The notes under the pieces were generated by a model that was given only the letters and a program-made list of their open reading frames with translations, had not been told where the DNA came from and did no database searches. Source: Gammaproteobacteria bacterium (GTDB taxonomy: Bacteria; Pseudomonadota; Gammaproteobacteria; Xanthomonadales; Marinicellaceae). Taken from it: a stretch of DNA of 6,670 nucleotides. Each line of letters starts with the position of its first letter. Position 1 is the stretch's first letter. Positions 1 through 5,733 of the stretch are shown piece after piece. The stretch covers positions 1 through 6,670 of the forward strand of contig JAUHZH010000127.1 in NCBI GenBank assembly GCA_030426065.1, in the 5' to 3' direction. The position numbers and the translations under genes are program-made.

Positions 1-78
1 GGCTTGTTCACCTTCTATGGTGAGTGAATCTGTGATGCCATCACTGTGCTGATTGATGTGAATCCGTGAAATTCTCAC
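1..78 (-). CDS. Possible N-terminal fragment of an unidentified protein, running off the left edge
   Basis: Read leftward from a GTG at 78-76, the frame is open to the window edge and gives about 26 residues beginning MRISRIHINQHSDGITDSLT and continuing IEGEQA. The residue mix is protein-like, and the alternating hydrophobic pattern suggests beta strands, but I recognise no family. The frame also stays open upstream to a TTG at about 117, giving a hydrophobic extension that looks less natural. No Shine-Dalgarno sequence precedes the GTG. The main support is context: a candidate leftward promoter at 135-107 would start transcription roughly 20 bases before the GTG, and both forward frames that could carry the end of a gspF gene hit stops early. 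This could still be non-coding DNA. Confidence 0.4.
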   Translation of the reverse strand, partial: MRISRIHINQHSDGITDSLTIEGEQA

Positions 79-85
79 TGTAAAT

Positions 86-114
86 TTGTCGATGAGGAAA
101 TTAAAGAATATAAT
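86..114 (+). promoter_or_regulatory. Sigma70-type promoter for the gspG operon
   Basis: A TTGTCG box at 86-91 (4 of 6 matches to TTGACA) is followed, after exactly 17 bases, by TATAAT at 109-114, a perfect -10 consensus. Transcription would start near 120-122, about 20 bases before the gspG ATG at 142. This is the best promoter in the window and implies gspG is the first gene of its transcript. The boxes are read directly; activity is inferred. Confidence 0.7.
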
Positions 115-135
115 CAATCTCTTTGATGAACTCAA
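107..135 (-). promoter_or_regulatory. Candidate divergent promoter for the leftward gene
   Basis: On the reverse strand TTGAGT (135-130, 4 of 6) and TATATT (112-107, 5 of 6) are separated by 17 bases. The -10 overlaps the TATAAT box of the gspG promoter, so the two could not easily be occupied by polymerase at once. AT-rich DNA produces such matches by chance, so support is weaker than for the rightward promoter and depends on the leftward frame at 78 being a real gene. Confidence 0.4.
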
Positions 136-141
136 TCAGGT

Positions 142-567
142 ATGAGAAAAAACTCAAGACAAAAGGGTTACACCTTGATGGAAATTTTGATCGTGGTGGT
201 CATTTTAAGTATTTTGGCCGTTGCGGTGGTGCCTCAGTTGATGGACCGCACTGATGATGCCAGGGTCGCACGAGCACAAAGCGACATTTCCGCGTTGAAG
301 ACGTCTTTGTCCGTTTATAAACTCGATAATTTCAATTACCCATCGACTTCCCAAGGATTGAATGCTTTGGTGAGCAAGCCATCCGGCCTGCCAGAAGCCA
401 AGAACTGGAACCCCAATGGCTATGTTGAATCCTTACCCAAAGACCCTTGGGGTAATGATTATCAGTATTTGAATCCAGGTAACCACAGTGACATTGACAT
501 TTATTCATTCGGTCAAGACGGTCAGCCTGGTGGTGAAGGTGTCAATGCCGACATTGGCAACTGGTGA
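142..567 (+). CDS. gspG: Type II secretion system major pseudopilin GspG
   Basis: GspG is the most abundant subunit of the periplasmic pseudopilus, the piston-like fibre of the T2SS. The 141-residue product starts with a short basic leader (MRKNSRQKG). Prepilin peptidase would cut after Gly9, leaving an N-methylatable Tyr10 and the conserved Glu at mature +5 (Glu14), followed by a hydrophobic helix to about residue 31. The C-terminal part is highly typical: DPWGNDYQY at 101-109 and the acidic glycine-rich loop DIDIYSFGQDGQPGGEG at 117-133, which in GspG structures binds calcium, ending in DIGNW. Length matches the family. The ATG at 142 is the only sensible start, because a TGA lies in frame at 126-128. 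Its ribosome site is weak (AGG nearly abutting the ATG). It is first in a G-H-I-J-K run; gspF, the usual upstream neighbour, is absent. Confidence 0.96.
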   Translation: MRKNSRQKGYTLMEILIVVVILSILAVAVVPQLMDRTDDARVARAQSDISALKTSLSVYKLDNFNYPSTSQGLNALVSKPSGLPEAKNWNPNGYVESLPKDPWGNDYQYLNPGNHSDIDIYSFGQDGQPGGEGVNADIGNW

Positions 568-1090
568 ACATCTGAACTCAGGTGATGTGAACCGTCCTGA
601 GCAAGGCTTCACTTTGCTGGAAATGCTTTTGGTGTTGGTGATTGTACTGATCATGGTGGCAGCCGGGGTGCGGATGACCACACCGGGTAGTTTGTCTTCA
701 GTGGCGAAACAACAAGGCCAGTGGTTGGTCAAAAAGTTGTCTTTGATGTGTGAAAAATCATTGTTTGAGAACCGCCATTTGGCACTGGAGTTCAACCAAT
801 CAAGCCATCAATTCATTGAATACACAGGCACAGAATGGCAAACATTTGACGACGAGTGGCTGCTCCCACTGGTTCCAGAACCCACACTCAACTGGTCATT
901 GTTCCTTCAGGGGCGTTTGCAAGAAATGGAACCCGAATTCCATGCCAAGCCACATGTCATTTGCGACCCCAATGGGCAGCTGTCAGCGTTTGACATCCGC
1001 ATTGCTGGTGAGGCCGATGGACAGGCCTTTGTCTATCAATTGAACAGTACCGGCGTTGATCGCATCGAGCAAGGGTGGTTTGATGGCTAA
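545..1090 (+). CDS. gspH: Type II secretion system minor pseudopilin GspH
   Basis: GspH is a minor pseudopilin located near the tip of the T2SS pseudopilus. The class III leader site is clear: PEQG followed by FTLLEMLLVLVIVLIMVAAG, with Glu at mature +5 and a hydrophobic helix, then a poorly conserved globular domain as usual for GspH. The start is uncertain. ATG 545 has a GAAGG box (535-539) at good spacing, overlaps gspG by 23 bases and gives 181 residues with a rather long 21-residue leader containing acidic residues. GTG 587 is preceded immediately by AGGTGAT (580-586), begins 20 bases after the gspG stop and gives a 7-residue leader (MNRPEQG), more typical of pseudopilins. The mature protein is the same either way. 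The position between gspG and gspI supports the assignment despite low sequence conservation. Confidence 0.88.
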   Translation: MPTLATGEHLNSGDVNRPEQGFTLLEMLLVLVIVLIMVAAGVRMTTPGSLSSVAKQQGQWLVKKLSLMCEKSLFENRHLALEFNQSSHQFIEYTGTEWQTFDDEWLLPLVPEPTLNWSLFLQGRLQEMEPEFHAKPHVICDPNGQLSAFDIRIAGEADGQAFVYQLNSTGVDRIEQGWFDG

Positions 1091-1436
1091 AGGTTTCACT
1101 TTGTTGGAAGTGCTTTTGGCTTTGTTGGTGATGAGCATTGGTTTTGCTGCTTTAGTGCAATCAGGACAAAACAATGCATTGACATTGGCACAGTTACAAA
1201 AAAGCAGTGCTGCACACCAAGTGGCCGATCAGGTGTTGATGCAAATGTACCAGACAACTGGGTTGCAATCGGGAACGCACCAAGGACAGCAAACTTTTGA
1301 GTCCAACGATTGGCACTGGCAAGCAGAAGTCAGCGCCACCAACAACCCCCGAATCGCCAAAGTACTGGTCACGGTCTACGCCAACCGCACACAGGATCAT
1401 GCCTTGGCTCAATTGACAGGATTCAAGTCACAATGA
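1083..1436 (+). CDS. gspI: Type II secretion system minor pseudopilin GspI
   Basis: GspI nucleates the pseudopilus tip complex with GspJ and GspK. The ATG at 1083 gives 117 residues with a very short leader (MAKG), then FTLLEVLLALLVMSIGFAAL, which carries the +5 Glu and the transmembrane/assembly helix. The small C-terminal domain contains a tryptophan pair (DWHW) and the short beta-strand pattern usual in this roughly 120-residue family. I chose ATG 1083 over an in-frame TTG at 1056 because AAGGGTGG (1071-1078) is well placed before it and because the longer leader would be unusual. The gene overlaps the end of gspH by 8 bases, which suggests coupled translation. Confidence 0.93.
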   Translation: MAKGFTLLEVLLALLVMSIGFAALVQSGQNNALTLAQLQKSSAAHQVADQVLMQMYQTTGLQSGTHQGQQTFESNDWHWQAEVSATNNPRIAKVLVTVYANRTQDHALAQLTGFKSQ

Positions 1437-2020
1437 AGCAGCAATCAGGCATGACTTTATTGGAGTTGTTGATAGCCACAGCCATCCTGGCAATCATGGC
1501 CGGCATGGGTCTGCTGGGCATTCAATCCTTGATGTTGGCGGAAGAGCGAGTGGGTCAGCAAGAGTCGGAATGGCGCAGCCGCAACTTGATGGCGTTCAGA
1601 ATCACACAAGACGTCCAAATGGCCTTGAATGAGCCACAGGGCACCGATTCACCTTTCAGCGGTCAATCCAATCGCTTTGAACTGATGCGCTTCCAGTCTG
1701 CTTTGATGCCCCACAGTGACGCGTCACAAACGCCCATTCATGATGTGGTACAAGTGGCTTGGTATTGGCGAGGGGGTCAGTTATACCGCGCCACCAGACC
1801 CTGGTTACAGCGCCACGATGAGCAGCAATGGCAAGCCCAAGTGATGGCCGACATAAAACAATTTCGTTGTGAATACAAAGGTTTCGATGGTCAGGTCAGT
1901 CCACAATGGCCACAAAGCAATCAAGCGTTGCAAGCTTTGCCCAAACACATCAAATGCCAGTTGGTTGATGACCAAGAGCGGCGGTCTGAATGGCTGTTGA
2001 CACCTTGGAGCGGAACATGA
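1433..2020 (+). CDS. gspJ: Type II secretion system minor pseudopilin GspJ
   Basis: GspJ forms the quasi-helical tip complex with GspI and GspK. The 195-residue product has leader MKQQSG, then MTLLELLIATAILAIMAGMG, with Glu at mature +5 and a long hydrophobic helix. The following domain has family-like features: an early RNLMAFRITQDVQMAL segment, a YWRGGQLYRATRPW strand pair in the middle, and a late stretch with two cysteines (RCEYKG and KCQLVD). Length and order match GspJ. The ATG overlaps the gspI stop as ATGA (1433-1436), typical of translational coupling. The frame is open further upstream to 1310, but that extension lies inside gspI and would put a long soluble segment before the leader site, so it was not used. 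Confidence 0.93.
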   Translation: MKQQSGMTLLELLIATAILAIMAGMGLLGIQSLMLAEERVGQQESEWRSRNLMAFRITQDVQMALNEPQGTDSPFSGQSNRFELMRFQSALMPHSDASQTPIHDVVQVAWYWRGGQLYRATRPWLQRHDEQQWQAQVMADIKQFRCEYKGFDGQVSPQWPQSNQALQALPKHIKCQLVDDQERRSEWLLTPWSGT

Positions 2021-3018
2021 ACATGGGCAGATCAGGGGAGGCGCCCCGGCATAAACAATCGGGTATGGCCATGTTGATGGCCTTGCTTTTGGTGGCTTTG
2101 GCTTCGGCTTTGGCAACCAGTCTGTGGTATGGGACTTCTGCTGACTTGGCGAGGATGAACTACATCAAACAGCAATTGCAAGCCAAACATTTGGCTCATG
2201 GCTTGATGTTGTGGGCCAGTGACGTGCTGCGACAAGACTATGAAAACGATGACACGCCCAGTGACGGAGCTCAGGATGGTTGGTTACAAGGGATTCAAAA
2301 CATGCCAGTCGAATCAGCCACGGTGTCGGGTCGTTTGACAGGCATGAACCATTGTTTCAATGTTAATAACCTGTGGCGAGATGGTCAAGTTTCTGAACCG
2401 CACCATGATTATTTGAATCGCTTGTTGTCATTGATGTCGTTGGATCTGGCGATTGCAGATCAGATGATAGATTGGCTTGATCCCGATCAGTTGCCTCGGC
2501 CACAAGGGGCTGAAAACAGCCATTATGCGGGTCGCTCCCCGGGATACCACACCGCCAGTGGGCCATTTTTGCATCAAAATCAACTGATGTTGCTTGATGC
2601 CATCACTCCCGAAATCCACCAAAGCTTGCAACCCTATTTGTGTGTGCTGCCGGTTCGTGGTCCTGCCACAAGAATGAACATCAACACCATGCCGCCTTTG
2701 ATGATCAGGGCGCTTCACAACAGCATCACACCACCGGTGGCGAACAGCATATATCAAGATGGCCAAGCACATTTCAATCGATTGAATGATTTTTTCCAAA
2801 AGGGTGAAATCCAAATCTTAAGTAACCAAACGGGATTCAAAGAACGGATGGAACAACTGATCAGTACCCAAACCACCCACATTGAAGCCCAATCCAGTGT
2901 CCAAATGGAAAACAGTTTGCAAATCAGCTACGCGCTGCTGCGCCGGGCCAACGACGGTTCAGCGATGATTTTACAGCGCAGTCAATCGCCCTTTTTGGTG
3001 GCCAATCAGTTAAACTGA
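2017..3018 (+). CDS. gspK: Type II secretion system minor pseudopilin GspK
   Basis: GspK is the large, atypical minor pseudopilin that caps the pseudopilus. The 333-residue product has a leader to Gly16, then MAMLMALLLVALASALATS. The mature +5 residue is Met rather than Glu, which is the known exception for GspK because nothing is added ahead of it. Family signatures include CFNVNNL near residues 113-119, the acidic DWLDPDQLPRPQGAEN segment near 152-167 (the calcium-binding region in GspK structures), and NINTMPPLMIRAL near 221-233. Cys113 and Cys209 could form a periplasmic disulfide. ATG 2017 overlaps the gspJ stop as ATGA and has GGAG at 2007-2010; an in-frame ATG at 1990 is less well placed. 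It is the last T2SS gene here; gspL does not follow. Confidence 0.94.
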   Translation: MNMGRSGEAPRHKQSGMAMLMALLLVALASALATSLWYGTSADLARMNYIKQQLQAKHLAHGLMLWASDVLRQDYENDDTPSDGAQDGWLQGIQNMPVESATVSGRLTGMNHCFNVNNLWRDGQVSEPHHDYLNRLLSLMSLDLAIADQMIDWLDPDQLPRPQGAENSHYAGRSPGYHTASGPFLHQNQLMLLDAITPEIHQSLQPYLCVLPVRGPATRMNINTMPPLMIRALHNSITPPVANSIYQDGQAHFNRLNDFFQKGEIQILSNQTGFKERMEQLISTQTTHIEAQSSVQMENSLQISYALLRRANDGSAMILQRSQSPFLVANQLN

Positions 3019-3019
3019 T
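3005..3019. repeat. 15-bp perfect inverted repeat across the gspK stop codon
   Basis: ATCAGTT-A-AACTGAT is a perfect palindrome around position 3012 and contains the last two codons and stop of gspK. It is followed by the 8-bp palindrome AAACGTTT (3021-3028) and a short T run. Read as RNA it could form only a 5-bp AT-rich stem with a TTAAA loop, too weak and too far from the T run to be a good terminator. An operator or a chance pattern are both possible; no function can be assigned. Confidence 0.3.
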
Positions 3020-3058
3020 GAAACGTTTTTAGGGCACAACAAAATTGATCCGTCTGTC

Positions 3059-3814
3059 ATGAAATTATCATTCCTAGCCAGCCAATCTCACAAAGCCAGA
3101 ACGGCTTTGAAAAAATTGACCCAACGATATGGGCAAGTGCCCACTGAAGAAGCGGATGTCATTGTCGCTTTGGGAGGTGATGGGTTCATGTTGCACTGTT
3201 TGCACCAAATGATGAATCAGGACAAACCGGTGTTTGGCTTGTCTCGGGGAACGGTGGGGTTCCTGATGAACGCCTACCGAGACAACGAACTGATTGAACG
3301 CATACAAGCAGCTAAAAACACCGTGCTTCACCCTTTGGAAATGACGGCCCATCAAATCAACGGTGACATCAAAACTTCTTTGGCCATCAATGAAGTTTCG
3401 ATGTTGCGGCAAACCCGACAATCGGCACACATCCAAGTCAAAATCAATGACCTGGTCAAAATCGAGCGATTGGTTGGGGATGGGATCTTGGTGGCCACTG
3501 CTGCCGGCAGCACAGCCTACAACCTGTCTGCCCACGGGCCTGTGATTCCCATGGGCAGTGACATTTTGGCTTTGACGCCCATCAGCCCATTCAGACCCAG
3601 GCGTTGGCGCGGGGCAATACTGCCTTCTCACGCCACTTTCAGTTTCCAGGTGCTTTCAAACAAAAAACGCCCCGTCAGTGCAACCGCAGACAATTTCGAA
3701 GTTCGCCATGTGGTGCGGGTTGATGTCAAAGAGCGGCGCGACATCGGGGTGCGGGTTTTGTACGACCCCCAGCACAATTTGGAAGACCGAATTTTGAATG
3801 AACAATTCGAGTGA
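3059..3814 (+). CDS. nadK: NAD kinase (short form)
   Basis: NAD kinase phosphorylates NAD with ATP (or polyphosphate in some members) to give NADP; it is cytosolic and usually essential. The 251-residue product has the catalytic GGDG motif at 39-42 (Asp41), the GTVGFLMN segment near 64-71, the NE motif at 111-112, the GDGILVATAAGSTAYNLSAHG nucleotide-binding stretch at 140-160 (given here in two parts: GDGILVATAAG then STAYNLSAHG), and PISPFRPRRWRG at 174-185. The length and the PRRWRG variant fit the compact NadK found in some proteobacteria rather than the roughly 290-residue enterobacterial form. The ATG at 3059 lies 40 bases after gspK and has no recognisable Shine-Dalgarno sequence; an ATG at 3018 runs straight into a stop. 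A 5'-nucleotidase gene follows after 3 bases. No separate promoter or terminator is evident in the short gap before it. Confidence 0.95.
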   Translation: MKLSFLASQSHKARTALKKLTQRYGQVPTEEADVIVALGGDGFMLHCLHQMMNQDKPVFGLSRGTVGFLMNAYRDNELIERIQAAKNTVLHPLEMTAHQINGDIKTSLAINEVSMLRQTRQSAHIQVKINDLVKIERLVGDGILVATAAGSTAYNLSAHGPVIPMGSDILALTPISPFRPRRWRGAILPSHATFSFQVLSNKKRPVSATADNFEVRHVVRVDVKERRDIGVRVLYDPQHNLEDRILNEQFE

Positions 3815-3817
3815 GCG

Positions 3818-4714
3818 ATGCTGACTGTAGCCATCTCATCCCGCACCCTGTTTGACCTCAATGAAGCCCATCAAGTGTTTCTCGATCACGGGGTGGCTGC
3901 TTACATCGATTACCAGCTGGCACGTGAAGATTCACCCCTGGATCCCGGTGTGGCTTTTCCTTTGGTGAAAAAGCTGTTGGACATCAAAGACCCGGAAACG
4001 CAGCAACCCCTGGTGGAAGTGGTCCTGATTTCAAGAAATTCGGGTGATGTGGGTTTGCGGATTTTCAACTCCATAGAACACCATGGACTGAGCATCGAAC
4101 GAGCAGCGTTCAGTCATGGGGCATCGCCCTATGCTTACTTATCGGCTTTTGGTGTGCAATTGTTTTTATCGGCTCATTCAAAAGATGTGGTCAATGCCAT
4201 TGAAGCCGGTCACGCTGCCGCCCATTTGATGACCCGCAAATCGACCGGCATCATCGATGGGCCGGTTCGACTGGCCTTTGATGGTGATGCGGTGTTGTTT
4301 TCTGATGAATCAGAGCAAATATACCAGCAGGCCGGGCTGGAAGTGTTCAGACAGAACGAAAGGGACAACCACAACGTACCATTGAACCCAGGGCCATTCA
4401 AAGGGTTTCTCAAACAGTTACACGACATCCAGGCCATTTTTCCGCCCAATGAATCACCGATTCGCACGGCTTTGGTGACGGCAAGGTCGGCACCTTCACA
4501 CAAGCGCGTGATTCTGACCTTGCGGGATTGGGGCATTCGCATCGACGAAGCTTTGTTCCTTGGAGGCCAAGACAAGTCGGCGTTCTTGCAATCATTTAAG
4601 GCGGATATTTTCTTTGAAGATCAGCTGTCCTATGTTAAAACAGCATCCGAACACACGCCAACTGGGCACGTCCCATACGGCGTCACCAACCAAAAACGAC
4701 ATGAGGAAGTATGA
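3818..4714 (+). CDS. Cytosolic 5'-nucleotidase, cN-I-like family
   Basis: The 298-residue product looks like a complete member of the bacterial 5'-nucleotidase family related to animal cytosolic 5'-nucleotidase I (Pfam PF06189 by recollection). These enzymes hydrolyse nucleoside 5'-monophosphates such as AMP or IMP. Family-like segments are VAISSRTLFDLNEAH at 4-18, REDSPLDPGVAFPLVKKLL at 36-54, VVLISRNSGDVGLRIFNSI at 68-86, the HAD-type acidic motif AFDGDAVLFSD at 153-163 (candidate catalytic Asp155 and Asp157), LVTARSAPSHKRV at 219-231, and FLGGQDKSAFL with FFEDQ at 247-269. There is no signal peptide. GAG within the end of nadK (3809-3811) may serve as its ribosome site. Pairing with nadK suggests a joint role in nucleotide or pyridine-nucleotide balance, but the true substrate is not visible from sequence. 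Confidence 0.88.
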   Translation: MLTVAISSRTLFDLNEAHQVFLDHGVAAYIDYQLAREDSPLDPGVAFPLVKKLLDIKDPETQQPLVEVVLISRNSGDVGLRIFNSIEHHGLSIERAAFSHGASPYAYLSAFGVQLFLSAHSKDVVNAIEAGHAAAHLMTRKSTGIIDGPVRLAFDGDAVLFSDESEQIYQQAGLEVFRQNERDNHNVPLNPGPFKGFLKQLHDIQAIFPPNESPIRTALVTARSAPSHKRVILTLRDWGIRIDEALFLGGQDKSAFLQSFKADIFFEDQLSYVKTASEHTPTGHVPYGVTNQKRHEEV

Positions 4715-5733
4715 AAAAAGCATTGTTAATTTTATTGTTGTGGCACTCTGCTGCTTGGGCAACCACCGTTCGACTTGAAACCACACTCGGAAACATCGAT
4801 ATCTTGATGTTCGAAAATGAGGCTCCTGGTCATGTTGCTAATTTTCTGAATTACGTCAATGACGGCGATTATGATGAATCAATCATACACCGTTCAGTGC
4901 CAGGCTTTGTGATACAGGGTGGTGGTCATTATTTTAATGCACAAACAGGCTCCTTAAGCAATGTGCCCACAGACCCAGCCATTACAAATGAACCGGGTGT
5001 TTCAAATACACGTGGTACCATTGCAATGGCCAAGGTCAATAACCAACCCCACAGCGCCACCAGCCAATTCTTTTTCAATTTGGCAGACAACTCCAATAAT
5101 TTGGATAACCAAAATGGTGGATTCACTGTGTTTGGAGAAGTGGTCTCTGGCATGGATGTTGTGGATCTGATAGCGTCTTTACAGCAGTTTAACTTTGCTT
5201 ATCCGGTTCTTAATTATGTACAAAACAGCAACATCCAAGCTTCTAATCTTATTTATGTGAATAAAGCATTCGTTCTGTCTGAAACATTGTCACTGAACGC
5301 AGCCCTTTCAGGTGGCTGGTTTAATCCCGCCACACCTGGCCAAGGGATTTATTTGGAAATTTTGCCAGAAACTGGAAAAATGGTGATGGCTTGGTTTGCT
5401 TACGACACCGAGCTGCCACAAGACCAGTTGGATGTGATATTGGGCGATGCTGGACACCGCTGGTTTGTTGCCGATGATTTTTTCGATGGCAATGTTTTTG
5501 AAGGGTCTATTTTCTTGGCCCAAAACGGTATATTTGATGCCAACGATGCCGTCAGCGTCACTGCTGTGGGCACGGTGCGTGTTGAGTTTGAAAGTTGTTC
5601 TTCGGCCTTGGTGACGTATGAGTTCACTGGCACCGACATATCGGGCAGTTTCCCCATGTCGCGCCTCTCTACGGACAACGTGGCTTTGTGTGAAACTTTG
5701 TCTTCAATGGCTGACCCTGGCGTCACGCCATAA
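4711..5733 (+). CDS. Secreted cyclophilin-type peptidyl-prolyl isomerase with an extra C-terminal module
   Basis: The 340-residue product begins with a signal peptide (MKKALLILLLWHSAAWA, probable cut after residue 17) and should act in the periplasm or outside the cell. Residues 18-187 form a bacterial cyclophilin domain: TTLGNIDILMFENEAP near 24-39, the catalytic HRSVPGFVIQGG at 60-71, GTIAMAK near 102-108, SQFFFNL at 118-124 and FTVFGEVVSGMDVVD at 138-152. Cyclophilins interconvert cis and trans proline bonds during folding. PpiA-type enzymes are about 190 residues, so roughly 150 residues are extra. The tail (199-330) is predicted beta-rich, starts with SGGWFNPATPGQGIYLEI and contains two cysteines (296 and 327) that could pair. 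The ATG overlaps the upstream stop as ATGA and is preceded by GAGGA (4703-4707). The 3' end overlaps convergent gluQ. Confidence 0.92.
   Translation: MKKALLILLLWHSAAWATTVRLETTLGNIDILMFENEAPGHVANFLNYVNDGDYDESIIHRSVPGFVIQGGGHYFNAQTGSLSNVPTDPAITNEPGVSNTRGTIAMAKVNNQPHSATSQFFFNLADNSNNLDNQNGGFTVFGEVVSGMDVVDLIASLQQFNFAYPVLNYVQNSNIQASNLIYVNKAFVLSETLSLNAALSGGWFNPATPGQGIYLEILPETGKMVMAWFAYDTELPQDQLDVILGDAGHRWFVADDFFDGNVFEGSIFLAQNGIFDANDAVSVTAVGTVRVEFESCSSALVTYEFTGTDISGSFPMSRLSTDNVALCETLSSMADPGVTP

Noticed and set aside
505..795. Open frame on the reverse strand beneath gspG and gspH.
   Set aside because: It lies opposite two clear pseudopilin genes, has no ribosome site or recognisable product, and is best explained as a shadow of their codon use.
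1310..1432. Upstream extension of the gspJ frame by 41 codons.
   Set aside because: It lies within gspI, is not protein-like and would place a long polar segment before the prepilin leader. The ATG at 1433 gives a standard leader.
2086..2120. Repetitive GGCTTTGGCTTCGGCTTTGG stretch at the start of gspK.
   Set aside because: It encodes the Ala/Leu-rich hydrophobic helix of the pseudopilin leader region; codon bias and residue composition explain it.
2990..3058. A separate sigma70 promoter for nadK.
   Set aside because: TTGGTG at 2995-3000 has no acceptable -10 box at normal spacing, so I could not support a promoter from sequence.
3074..3631. 185-codon open frame on the reverse strand of nadK.
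   Set aside because: NadK is certain on the forward strand; the reverse product has no family features and low-complexity composition typical of antisense frames.
5719..5729. GGCG-TCA-CGCC inverted repeat near the ends of the cyclophilin gene and gluQ.
   Set aside because: It is only a 4-bp stem with a 3-base loop and no T run on either strand, so it is not a convincing terminator.
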